From Platycnemis pennipes (lineage: Eukaryota > Arthropoda > Insecta > Odonata > Platycnemididae): a DNA stretch of 64,000 nt. The translations under genes and the position numbers were made by a program. The notes under the pieces are model-generated. The model ran no database searches, was not told where the DNA came from, and worked only from the letters and a program-made list of their open reading frames with translations. The stretch is from the NCBI GenBank assembly GCA_933228895.1, contig OW121854.1, positions 9,613,131 through 9,677,130 on the forward strand, read 5' to 3'. Shown in pieces: positions 11,662 to 21,990 of this stretch (positions are counted from its first letter, which is position 1; each line of letters opens with the position of its first letter).

Positions 11662-12300
11662 CGTTGATAAAAATGGGGAATGAGTTCTTTTTGGGAACCT
11701 GGGACTTCAGGTTGCGTTCCAGAAAAATCCTTTTCCGCTCAGCGCTGAGTTGAATGTCGGCGTCCCTTTTGAACCTGAAAGGTGCGCCGCTACAACCCAC
11801 CGACGCACGGGACTGCCGATCACATCGTTCCCCGCACGGTCGTTAAACCAACCCTCGAGCGTGAGGCGTCCTCACGACTTCGCTCACGAAAACTGGTTTA
11901 TCTCTTGGGATACTACCAGACCGGCCACCTCGCCCAAAACGAATCGAGGAGCAATACATTTGCGAGGGAGGGAAGGGAAAGATAAAATAAAAAACAACAG
12001 GCGAACGAAATGAAAATTATCGAGATCCAAGTGGCTGCTTCCCATTATCCCGAAACCAAGTCGGAAGGGTATCGTTTTCAAGAGTTTCGCATCCACGCGC
12101 GCGGAATTCTGTAGTGAGAGAACCGAGTCAGGGAAGGCTTAGGGGAGATGTGAAGAATTGCCAAGGGCTGGGAACAAAATGAAGAGATTTCCATATTACG
12201 TGGTTGGAGGCAACGACTCGTTTTCCAAAAGGCACGTAAAGTTACATAAAATGATGAGAGTAAAATGATTACGCTGAGCAACTAACTAAGAAGCGACTAA
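11662..12300. other. Unassigned, moderately CpG-rich sequence
   Basis: Several overlapping frames are open on both strands, as expected for GC-richer DNA. None shows a recognisable domain or codon pattern. Confidence 0.4.
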
Positions 12301-12625
12301 GGTTGGTGTGGTGGCCAGAGTACTGGCCTCCCATCCCGAGGGCCCGGGTTCGATTCCCGGCAGTGGTAGATTATTCAGTGGAAAACCGGTCCCCACTTGA
12401 TTGCCTAGTGGAGGGCATTTCAAGTTCAGTACTCCGTCCGTCGGATGGGACGTTAAGCCGTTTTCCCCTAGGCGCCTTAAGTTAAGAGTAGGCTAATGCC
12501 GACGCCGGGTTTTTCTGCACACTTCCTTCATTCCCATAAAAACTCCTACCATTACCCAATTGCCCAACTACCCTGAATGGCACAAATGACCTCAGCTGTC
12601 GGTCACCACCTCTGAATAACCAACC
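12301..12625 (+). repeat. SINE-A, best-preserved copy (tRNA-derived)
   Basis: The head carries an RNA polymerase III A-box-like region (GTGGCCAGAGTACTGG, 12311-12326) and an intact B-box, GGTTCGATTCC, at 12348-12358. The body contains CTCCGTCCGTCGGATGGGAC (12432-12451) followed by GTTAAGCCG, then GCCGACGCCGGG at 12498-12509. The 3' part is pyrimidine-rich and ends near CACCACCTCTGAATAACC. It has the tRNA-like head, unrelated body and tail expected of a SINE, about 325 bp in all. It serves as the reference for the split copies at 1-722 and 7390-8405 and for those near 47.1-47.3 and 49.4-49.9 kb. I saw no clear target duplication. Confidence 0.85.
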
Positions 12626-12762
12626 AGGAGTGGCTAAGATAATATGGAGAAAAGATAAATCTAATGCCACCTCTAAGAGAAATAAGATGTGACAACCTAG
12701 TCTCACATGCCTTGCGACATAGTGGTTATATTTAATTTTATTGAATAGCTGTATGAACAAAA

Positions 12763-13175
12763 CTAGAATCTAATTTGATGGGGAGAACTTGAAATTCGGT
12801 GTAAATGAAGAATGATGAATATTTCTGTTGATTTAGCAACTTTATGAGCCTATCAAAAAGCTAGAATGACGGGGAGAACTTGCAATTCGGTATAACTGAA
12901 GAATTATGATAACAAAATGGATGGATCGAGCAGGTAATGAAGGTGCCACAGAAGTTAGGTAGAAAGGAAAAGTCTGATGAAAACTAAAATATGAAATGGT
13001 AAAACCTTATCGGACGCATCCTGAAACCGTCGGACGAGAGCTGTTGACGAGCGAAAGGTGAATGGGAATAGTGGAAAAGGAAGGTCTCGTATGATATACA
13101 TGGAGCTAGGAGTGAAGGATGGGAATATGAAGAGGTGAGCCGATGGAAAAACCGAACAGAGCTTTGTCGATACTA
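12763..13175 (+). pseudogene. LINE-2 fragment, decayed, with internal duplication
   Basis: From about 12911 the frame gives KWMDRAGNEG and later IGRIL-like and KEGL-like remnants. These correspond to KWIDRVTNEEVLRRVGEKR, NLIGHILRHDGL and the glycine/lysine-rich end of LINE-2 at 42275-42469. Just upstream, the segment GGGGAGAACTTG(A/C)AATTCGGT occurs twice, about 98 bp apart (12778 and 12874 regions). It corresponds to the RLEIWCYRRMMKI-encoding part of the element. The copy is frameshifted and non-functional. Confidence 0.55.
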
Positions 13176-14481
13176 TCTTAGGATTGATGGCTAGCGCGGT
13201 GATAAATTTAATATAAATATGAAGTAAGTGATTTATATTTGCCAAAGTAGTTTTCATCACACTATTACAAGGTACTGGCAATATTCTGTAATTTAATATT
13301 TGCACTCAAGGTTTTGCTGAGCGTTGCATGAATTAACCATACCGCTGGAATGAATGATTCTTGAGCCCAGACAACAACGATAAACCGACATTTGGGATGT
13401 AGAATGGTGGCTCGTTTTGATACATGGATTTGAGGGAGCAGACGTACTGTTGTTGAGAATTATCATAGTCAATATCATGAGAAATTTATTCAGCATTAAA
13501 ATAATACGAAACTTATAGCTAGCTATCAGTACAATACACCAAGCGATGGATAATTACAAGCATCAGTGCCTGTAATATTTCCCATTTACCCCACACGCCC
13601 CACACCAATAAAACTTACAGCGTGTATTTTTACCCAAAGAAAAAAACCTGTTAATGTATATGTTGTATGCTAAAATTCTCTATCTTGCAGCTAGTGAGAA
13701 ATAGTGAAGCATTATTTGCTCTATCTTGCAGCTAGTGAGATACAGCCAAGCATTTTTTTAATACCCGTTGCCAACATTCAATCCCACTTTTTATTCTCAT
13801 TCCTTCCGCCTACCTTTAATGCATCCACAGCACATATTCATTCATTACCTCTTCCTATGCCTGCTATAATGAAAGCCTCGAAACTTTTTTTTAAGAAATG
13901 TTATTACAGAAGGATATTCAGAGCCCTAAAAATATTAACCAAGAACATCACGGGAAACAAGGTGACATCCGGTTTTCCTCTTCCACGGTTTTTATTTTGT
14001 TTCCCTGTGATTTAGCCAAGATTACTTTCATTGCCTGACCTCCAGACGAATTTGCATTTAAGTGCTCAATTGATTACATATGCAAGGTAATGAACGAATT
14101 TGTACAAAAATAGCCGATAAAAACTGGAATAACTGGCTTGACGGCGATCAATTTTTGGTTGATGGGCCGCCCGGTACAAAAGTATCAGTCGTTATTATAG
14201 GGACCGATTTATGGCCACGTGCTCTGGAATAGATTTTTACTTAGCTCCGTTTAATTTTCCTTTAAAAAATTTGTATCTACAATTTATAGGGGGTTAAATA
14301 TTTTGATGAAAAATATTGTATTTTCAATGTTATTTAGTTATCTAAGTCTAAAAGCAAACTAAAGATTTGGCCGCAATTGGATGGCACCAATTTCCATGAC
14401 GATATCCATTCAAGCATTCATTTATTTTTTTTCTTGTTGGATGAAAGGTAGCATTTGTAGTGTTGGACCAACATTATATTT
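13176..14481. other. Unassigned AT-rich sequence with one short tandem duplication
   Basis: A 41-bp tandem duplication starts at 13678 and 13719, each unit beginning CTCTATCTTGCAGCTAGTGA. Nothing else was recognised. Confidence 0.5.
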
Positions 14482-14521
14482 CTACTATACTACCTACCTT
14501 CTCATGTAGGTAGTATAGTAG
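14482..14521. repeat. Perfect 16-bp hairpin
   Basis: CTACTATACTACCTAC at 14482-14497 is exactly inverted at 14506-14521, with an 8-base loop. It lies about 30 bp upstream of a LINE-1 3' tail. Confidence 0.85.
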
Positions 14522-14550
14522 GAAGTAGGTAAGCTTTAATAGATGTACGT

Positions 14551-14630
14551 AGTGCATGCTTGGTGACAGCTCATCCCTTGCCACACACCCTTGAGGTGGC
14601 CTGCTGGGTAGTAAGTAGATATAGATACAT
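14551..14630 (+). repeat. LINE-1 3' tail, isolated copy
   Basis: It contains GTGCATGCTTGGTGA, then TGCCACACACCCTTGAGGTG and GTAGATATAGATA, the standard LINE-1 3' end in plus orientation. No reverse-transcriptase sequence precedes it, so it is either a severely 5'-truncated insertion or a SINE that shares the LINE tail. Confidence 0.75.
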
Positions 14631-14814
14631 TCAAATGAAATTTTATCTGGCCGTTTCCATTGTTTATCGCTTTGGAACATTATTCAGGAATATTCAAATG
14701 GAGGGTCGTGACCCAGATTTGACATTAACTGAGATAAGAAAAGCCGTGATGAAATGGAAGAGTTTTGATGTTTTTGAACCTCTGAGACATTGAAAACTGA
14801 CTGCAAGAGTGCAA

Positions 14815-15110
14815 AACATGAGATTGGAAGAATGTGAAATGGTATGTTACAAAAAAGTGACGAAGATCAAAGGGTTAGACTGAGAAGTTAAATAAGTGGT
14901 TCTTGGTAAAAAGGGGTGGAAAAAACCCTTATAATTCTGGAAAGAGGGAAAAAGAATGTTATTGGACACTTTTTGAGAGATGGGAATGCTGAAAAAACAA
15001 AGGCTTGGAAAAGTGGAATTCTTTTGCGGACTGTGAAGGAGAATACTTAACAATGGAGGAAGCAAGAAGAAAATAATCAGAGCCTTGATCATGGATCTTC
15101 ATAAGGCGTG
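14815..15110 (+). pseudogene. LINE-2 fragment, decayed
   Basis: Translation near 14820 gives RLEECEMVCYKKVTKIKGLD. This matches the LINE-2 region read elsewhere as an RVEAFEMWCYRRMMKIKWID-like block. In another frame, near 14950, NVIGHFLRDGN-like residues match NLIGHILRHDGL. Stops and frameshifts interrupt it. Confidence 0.55.
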
Positions 15111-15448
15111 CGCTAGCGTTATCGTTATTTTTTGATTTAACTTATGTCAGAGAAAACGTTATTTCCGTTCTTCATTTTTCGCACAGCACTTCAAATTGCT
15201 TATCACAATCAGTGGAGACAATTTTATAGACGGTTATTTTTTAACCCTGTTCCACTCTAGGGGGTAAGCGTTAACGATAAAGATTGCGTTAACGCGAAGG
15301 ATGCATCCATGATTCTACACCAGGTGTATTGCCAATCCTTTCAATAGTTAAAGAAGTATACTATAAGGTGCTCCAACTGCCTAGCTTATATAGCAGCATG
15401 TAGGTATTATTAAGCCTAACCAAGAGATAAACACAATAGAGATGCACG
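15111..15448. other. Unassigned sequence
   Basis: No gene or repeat family was recognised. Confidence 0.4.
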
Positions 15449-15523
15449 AGGTAGGAGTCGAACCCACGATCTTTGAGTTTTCTAGCCGCAGCGCTACCAG
15501 CATGACTACCGCGGTCTATGGTG
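15449..15523 (-). repeat. tRNA-derived SINE head
   Basis: The minus strand reads GGTAGTCATGCTGGTAGCGC (D-arm/A-box-like), an anticodon-arm-like stretch, then GTGGGTTCGACTCCTAC, a well-formed T arm with a B-box. The spacing is tRNA-like, but the acceptor strands do not pair convincingly, so I call it a SINE head or tRNA relic. Confidence 0.55.
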
Positions 15524-16117
15524 AGCTCTCAAGCGCGAGTTCGAAGGCCTCGTGAAGGGTTTTTGCGCGAAGGGAGGAGTTCGTGGTAAAATCTTAACCG
15601 AAACACGAGATTTGAAGCTTGCATTTCAACAATTTAAAGAATAATCAAGTGTATAGTAATGCATGAATACGTCACGAAACGTCTGTGGAAAGTCGTATTT
15701 TACCAATCTTAAGTCGGTACGAATAAAGCCTCATTGACACGATCATATTTCATGGACAAGTTCAGGGACAAGTGACAGTCACAGCTCGAATGCCAGAAAA
15801 CGTGACATTTGAAGACATGAAAATGAACATCGGAAATTATCATTTTTTAGGAATAGCTCAAATGATAGGGACTCCAATCCCATATTTTATCGTTTGAACG
15901 GTTACTTTTTTCCATCCCTGAGTACGTATGCATTTGCCTGAAACTAAAAGATAGCCAATTCATAGAACACGGCAGTAAATGTAGAATGCAGAAGTCAGAA
16001 ATGGAACGTCTTTTGTGAACAAAACGTAACCATGAGAGGTAGAAATTCAATGTCTGGAATGATTTGAAAAGAGCCGAAGCAAATGAACGTGTGAGCGGCG
16101 AAAATAATTACTCTTTG
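15524..16117. other. Unassigned sequence
   Basis: No gene or repeat family was recognised. Confidence 0.4.
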
Positions 16118-16300
16118 GATAGGAGTGAAGGCGTTGTGGAATTTAGTTTCCTTCACGGCAACGAATAAAATAAAACCTTAAGTCAATTCCACACAGCTTA
16201 AGTGGTGTTCCACACGACTAAAGCAGAAAATAACAAGTAAAAAAAACAGTTGTGTGGAATTGACTATAGGTTTTATTTCATTCGTTGCCATGAATATAAT
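16118..16300. repeat. Foldback element Y, copy 1
   Basis: The left arm (about 16135-16197) and right arm (16250-16300) are inverted copies. The words GGCAACGAATAAAATAAAAC and AGTCAATTCCACAC occur in the left arm and, inverted, in the right. The left arm also begins TGTGGAATT and ends AATTCCACA, so it carries its own short terminal repeats. The same arm, preceded by the same GATAGGA(G/C)TGAAGGCGT, occurs at 63121-63352, which shows that this is a repeat family. Confidence 0.75.
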
Positions 16301-16307
16301 TGAAGAC

Positions 16308-16378
16308 CTGAGTGCAAGAACAAGATAATAACCAAAATTGAAGTTTCGAGAAAACTATTATCTGGTTCTTGCACTCAG
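16308..16378. repeat. Hairpin next to foldback Y
   Basis: CTGAGTGCAAGAAC...ATAAT at 16308-16329 is inverted at 16357-16378, 22 bp with one mismatch. The 27-bp loop contains AAGTTTCGAGAAAACT. TTCTTGCACT appears again near 16512. Confidence 0.75.
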
Positions 16379-16639
16379 AGAGCAGAACGTAAAATTCCAA
16401 CAATGTCTGCTGAACTTATTTAGAACTTACCATCAAAAATGACTATGTCTACTGGTAAAGGGCAGGAAGGGCTTCGTGTGAATGTGGAAATCTCATTTTC
16501 GCAACAAGTGGTCATTCTTGCACTAAGTTCTTCAATTACTCTTGACTGTTATATTTCCTGTCCATAAAAGCTATAGTTTAATGACCCCTGAATACTTTGA
16601 TGAAAAATGATCGCATAATTCTGGTTTTATAATCGTTTA

Positions 16640-17095
16640 CTAGTGCTGAAGAGGATGGCACTGAGAACGACTCATAGTAGGACGGATCCTGTAACAGACC
16701 CCGTATAATCATACATTTTACGGTGAATATAATCCTGAGATTTTCACTCCTCTACTCCGAATAATGAATATTAAATGGATTGACCCAGTACGTAACGAGG
16801 AAGTCCTAAGAAGAGTGGGAGAAAAGAGAAGTCTTCAGAATACCCTGAGCAGAAGAATGGACAACTTAATCAGCCATATCTTCAGACAAGATGGCCTGTT
16901 GAAGACAATCGTTGAGGCAAAAGTGAACGGGAGGATCGGAAAAGGCAGGTCTTGTATGAGATACATGGAACAGGTTGTGAAGGATATAAAAGAGAGAAAC
17001 TACGTCAATACGAAAAAGTTGGCCGATAGAAGAATCAAGTGAAAAGCTGCGTCAAGCCAATTCTGAGATTGTAGACCGATAATGATGGTTCTCCG
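16640..17095 (+). pseudogene. LINE-2 reverse-transcriptase C-terminal fragment
   Basis: The open stretch 16764-17042 encodes NIKWIDPVRNEEVLRRVGEK, followed by SRRMDNLISHIFRQDGLLKTIVEA, a basic GRIGKGRS segment and LADRRIK, then a stop. This is the C-terminal part of a non-LTR retrotransposon reverse-transcriptase ORF. Its basic tail is usual in these proteins and the exact clade is uncertain. The usual LINE-2 3' end (GTGAAAAGCTGCGTCAAGCC, then an AATGATG-like tail) follows to about 17095. It is the best-preserved LINE-2 frame with 42275-42469, but it is 5'-truncated and cannot be functional. Confidence 0.8.
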
Positions 17096-17370
17096 AAACA
17101 TTATGAAAGCGCAAGCTTCTTCATATTTTGCAGGCTGATTGCATGAGGAGGATCGGAGCATAGATCACCGTACGTTTCTTTGAAGTGTTACGTTTGATCT
17201 GGGAAGTGTATCGCCTCTTAACTTCACACGAGAACAAATTGAAGCGCTCCAGTCGACCGATAACGTGTTCCGAGAACGATTCCCAATTCATTTGCCTGGA
17301 TTCCTGCCGGTTTATGGAAGAGGAGAGGACGAGTGCTTCCCCCAACTTTCCTGTTGGTGATAGGGATACG
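17096..17370. other. Unassigned sequence
   Basis: Frames are open on both strands into the following cytosine-rich block. None is recognisable. Confidence 0.4.
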
Positions 17371-17406
17371 CCCCCCCCTACCCCCCTCCTCCCCTCTTGA
17401 CCCCCC
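17371..17406 (-). other. Candidate G-quadruplex (minus strand) / i-motif (plus strand)
   Basis: Four cytosine tracts of 8, 6, 4 and 6 bases lie within 36 bases, separated by 2-6 bases. On the minus strand this satisfies the usual four-G-tract rule. It lies in a GC-rich patch (about 17140-17640). Confidence 0.7.
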
Positions 17407-20400
17407 GAAGAACGGGGAAACGGTCGGAATCGATCGACCGCAACACTTCCCATGCATTCTTCAATGTTCGAATGATCCCTGCAGCCTCCCTCCCTCCCTC
17501 CCAAGCCACCCCCTGGACCGTGGGAGGAGAGGGAGGAAGGCGATGGGCGAACTTCCTTTTCCCTCTGCTAGGAGACAGACGCTCCACTGCCAAAAGCATT
17601 CATGAGCTGGGTAAAGAGAGGATGGGGCGGATTGGAATTTAAACGTGGTTAGATATCCGGATAGATGCATTTCAAAGTTGCAGCAGTAAAATACCTGTTT
17701 ATGGACATTGTTGAAATCCGAAAATAACATGTGTTTCACGATATGAATTAGAAAAATAATTCCATGAGAGTGTTAAACTACAATACCCATTTGTAAAATA
17801 ATTACCTTACTGCTACAAAATTTCCTTCTTACATCGATTTCCAATTTATATTAGTGCCGTACAGTAAAATGTACACTTGAATGGACACTAAAATCTCTCA
17901 ACTACCCAGAGTAAAAACCACGGTGACCAATTTTACCCGTCCTACTTGTCTCCGTTCACGGTATATTCTTCTTTCTCTCATGTCATAAAAAAATCTCTCT
18001 CCCCATACTTCATAATGATGCTTCGCTCTCGTACTAGCGTAGCAAGCGCAGGACTATCTGGGCATAAGGAGAAAGATAGATTCAAGGTAATTTATCTGCA
18101 TAATTGCCATTACAGAATCTAATTAAACTAAGGCAGTTTTTTATTTGGTACCTGGATAATGGACAGACAGATGAGGATGCACCTCAACGAATGATATTTA
18201 TGACTTGTCTCCAGTCTGCTAAAAAAATCTTTTCGGATTACACCCTCTTAATATAAGATTAGAATTTTCTAATATCAAGGATTGCGAACAAGTCGCAATT
18301 TACCCCCTGATATGCAAAATACAAGAATTTCCACAGAGAAAATAATCCGTCCCGGTAAAGTGGAGTGAATTTTTTTCCCTCTAAAAATTCTGGCACTCAG
18401 CCTCTCCTTCCTTTTTCTCACGCGTAAAATATTTTAGATCTCTTATAACGTTGCCAATTATTTAATAAATTACAAGAATAGAAGAAGTCGAGCCAAATTG
18501 ATGCCGACTGGATCGAAACGCCACACCGTACGAAGTTGAACACGAATTATCGATCTTTCGTCGTACGAAGGAACGAATGGTCCGTTCGAATAGTCATAAT
18601 GGTTCAATGAGTTATTCACCTTATTTGGGATGTAAACTTCTACCTTATAGCGAAAATATCGAGATAGAAAAAACGCCAGTGTAAAATTACATTGTTTTCA
18701 CGAAAAATTAGGGACTACAGTGGGTAAACTAAAAGTTGCTATAAATATGCATTGGAAGGCTAAAGTTTATAAGTTAACTGCAAAACCTGTAATGTACCTA
18801 CTTAATAACAGAGAAGTTGTCCCCTCAACGGTAATGATTCCACAAACCTACGCCTCTGGTGGCTTTCAGATATGTAGGCGTGATATTGTACTAGGACGGC
18901 GAGAGCTGGGAAATTAAGGGTAAAGTTCGAATGAAAGGGGAAATAAGTTATGAGCGAGGGAACATTTCGCAAAGGCTCCTTTTGTCAAGGAAGTTTGCTT
19001 TCATGGAAGTAGCGATAATATTCGTGCATATATCGATACATATCGGTACCTCCTGTGAATCGAGTTACTTACGCGTTAAATTCACGCATAAGATGCGTCA
19101 AGCGATGAAATTGATTAAGCCATGATTAAATCAGATGTGTCACAACACTTCGCATTTTTTTTTCTAATCCTGTTCCAATATCAGTCAGAAGAATCTTTGC
19201 TCTTGAGTAACAAACAAAAAAACCTAAGCAATGAAACTTCCAAACGTATTTACACATTCCAGGCACGATTAAATTAACAAACAACAAATTTCAATATTTA
19301 CAAACGATAAAAATAGAAAAAAAACTTTCTTTCTCTTCAGTAGCTTTCTATTAATTTAATTGTCTTTCTCAGGCTTCATGCATTTCAAAGTTACGCTATT
19401 TCTCGGAATTATGCCGAATGCCGTGCAATAATGTACGATAGTACTTGACAGACTTGCGATACAGTACGAGAGCATTGACGACTCCACTTTCAGGCAAAAT
19501 AGCCACGCATTTATTCCCTTTGAAGACGGAATCATGTTCAATAGTGTATATTCTACAGAACCTATCAATCCTTACTGCCGAGGGATCCGATGCTTATTCA
19601 TAGAAGTGCTACTTTTAATCAACTTCCAAGACAGATACTTCCATGTGTAAAGTGGTCTTAAAGGGAAGGTGAAAGGCAAGGGGCATGATGGGGAAACGGA
19701 GGGGGATGAAATGGCTATCCATTGCAAATGGCCATTGGCGGCCTGCTCTCTCTCCCTTATATCCCCGTGACCTCCTCAACCTCTCCCCCCTCCTTTCCCT
19801 ACAGACTAATCTCCTCCCCGCCAACCCTCCATTTCCCCACACTCAGGTAGCAATGAGTAGGGGAAGCTTTCGTTCCCATCAACAAGTACCTGCGCGGCCG
19901 ATGATTGCCATGACGACGGAAGTAGGTGTGGCTCCTGATCGAGAAAGGTTTTGTCGGTAGGTAATCGATGCGACAATGCCGTGATTTACCCGTCTCTAAC
20001 AACAACAAAATACCAGGGAATTCATAGTCAGAATGTGTGGCAGTAGGAGTCCAAAACGTTAGCCATAGAGGAATTCGATCATACGAATGTTACATGCTAC
20101 ACATACTTTAGGAAAACGGAATCTTTACTGCATAACTGGCTTACTAATATGATGTGTCAAATAATCGAAATCTATTGTCGAATTAACACCCTGAATATGT
20201 ACGGAAAAACTAGAAGAAAGAAATGATTTAACGAAGAATACCATGGATAATCAATAGGAAGACGAAGAAGAAGTTTAACATTTATCACATCCCAACTTCA
20301 ACATGCTAACGATACATATACAATTCGGTTCAAGTAGGCTAAAATTCTTAATTAGTTACTTTGTCGCAAAGAAAAGCTAAAATTGCAAACATTTTAAATG

Positions 20401-20979
20401 ACATTCTATGCTGTTTATCTTAATTCTGAAAAGAATTAGGACGGGAATTTATCCTAGATCTGTGGTCGAGGTACGCGATAGAGTTCTTGCTGATTTCTAA
20501 GGCCAAGTGGTGGCTTCAAGACGTAAGAGCATTGAAAAATTCACTATGAATAGTGAAAAATGTGATAAAACAAGGGCTAATGGTAGGAAAACAGGTATTT
20601 AATTTACTACTTTTTCCCGTAAACCAATCACAATAGGTAATTGATACCGAGGTTGTGGGTGTAGGAAATATAATGCACTCCGATATGACGTACACTTTTT
20701 AAATATATGTATATTATATTGCATGTTAATATTATATTTAAAACCAAAGTACAAGAGTAATAATGTACAATATTTTTATCACTTCTTGGAATAAATTTTA
20801 GCAATCATAACCAGCTATCTATCCATAAATTAGTCTGGTAGTTGTCTTCTTTAATTTCCCTATCGCCTTACTGTAATATCAGCGTAAAGAGATTGAATCA
20901 TTCCCAAACCGAACACTACACGGGTCAAGCATAGCATTCCCATTTAGCTCTGCTGGAAGTCTACAGTTTTCCTGGTGTG
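17407..20979. other. Unassigned sequence
   Basis: GC-richer patches lie at about 17407-17640 and 19680-19960, the rest being AT-rich. An AT-rich imperfect inverted repeat lies near 20696-20742 (TTTTAAATATA-type arms). No gene or known repeat was recognised. Confidence 0.4.
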
Positions 20980-21046
20980 GATTCCCCCCCTGCCACACAC
21001 CCTCGAGGTGGCTTGCAGGGTATGTCGTAGATGTAGATATAGATAC
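20980..21046 (+). repeat. LINE-1 3' tail, isolated copy
   Basis: CTGCCACACACCCTCGAGGT followed by GGCTTGCAGGGTATG and GTAGATGTAGATATAGATA. The copy is well preserved, with no coding sequence upstream. Confidence 0.8.
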
Positions 21047-21109
21047 AGTGGTTTGGCTCATTTTCATCCTGGCACGACGAGAGAAACCCTATCCTATCAA
21101 ACAAATGCG

Positions 21110-21175
21110 GGAGTCTGTTTAGTCCTGTACCGACCTTGTAAACCAAAGGTCATGGGTTCGAATTAATCCTCCGGC
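21110..21175 (+). repeat. tRNA-like SINE head (degenerate)
   Basis: GTCATGGGTTCGAATTAATCC at 21150-21170 resembles a T arm with a B-box, preceded by a degenerate 5' tRNA-like part. It is not a tRNA gene, because no acceptor stem is visible. Confidence 0.35.
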
Positions 21176-21872
21176 AACGATTTCGCGTTTTTCTTAGTAT
21201 TTCGCTTGCGTTAGATGGCGAGATAAAACGGGGACCCACCAGTTGGAACACCTTGAAGCCCGATTCTACTGCTACCAATGCGTATCAATGGCCTTGACAC
21301 ACTTTCTCTATTCTTCTCCATCCAGGATTGCCACCACCTTGACAGCCAACGTACCGTGAAGTCGTCAGGCTACCAAGATGCACTTGCGGTGTAACTCGTC
21401 CACCCCCTCCTCCCCTTATGATGGAACCGAAGCCTTATAAATTCCATCGCAAAGCCCTCTTGAAAAAAATGAGACTCCCATGGAGAAATATCATTTCCTC
21501 ATGAAAATTAATGGCAGTTCTCCAATCCGAGGTCGCTCAGGCCTCAACTATAGGCAACATATGGGTGAACGGGTTCCCCACCAATCGCGTTGGGACCGCA
21601 AACTTGGTGAGGGTGAACCATTTCACCTCTTGACCGAATGGGTGGGTGGGTCTTTATTCTGAATGCGATGGCGGGAAAGGGAACGGTCTGTACTTTCTAG
21701 GTCGGCTTACCCTCGAATTCAGATTCGCCTCTCACGAAGGATAGTTTCATTTCTCCGGCTGTGCTGGTTAGGCATGCGGGCCTTAGAAGGCACGCTCCGC
21801 TGAGGAGGTGAATTCCGGAGAGGCTGACGCATTGCGTTTTCCTTGGGATAATTCTTTGAATGAAGTTGAACT
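21176..21872. other. Unassigned GC-richer sequence
   Basis: No recognised gene or repeat was seen. Confidence 0.4.
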
Positions 21873-21990
21873 GTATAGTCAGCTGGAGCTTTAAAAATCC
21901 TAATTACGGGTACTTGTTTAAGTTGTTTAAGTCAAAGCGTATAGTCAGCTGGAGCACTTAAAAACTTAATTACGGGTACTTGTTTAACTT
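21873..21990. repeat. 66-bp tandem duplication, two units
   Basis: GTATAGTCAGCTGGAGC begins at 21873 and again at 21939. Both units continue with a TTAAAAA-type stretch and TAATTACGGGTACTTGTTTA. The second unit ends near 21990. Only a few differences separate the units, so the duplication is fairly recent. Confidence 0.85.

Noticed and set aside
17121..17739. Cluster of overlapping frames with glycine- or proline-rich translations
   Set aside because: They arise from the C-tract and purine/pyrimidine-rich patch; every frame on both strands is open, which indicates composition rather than coding.
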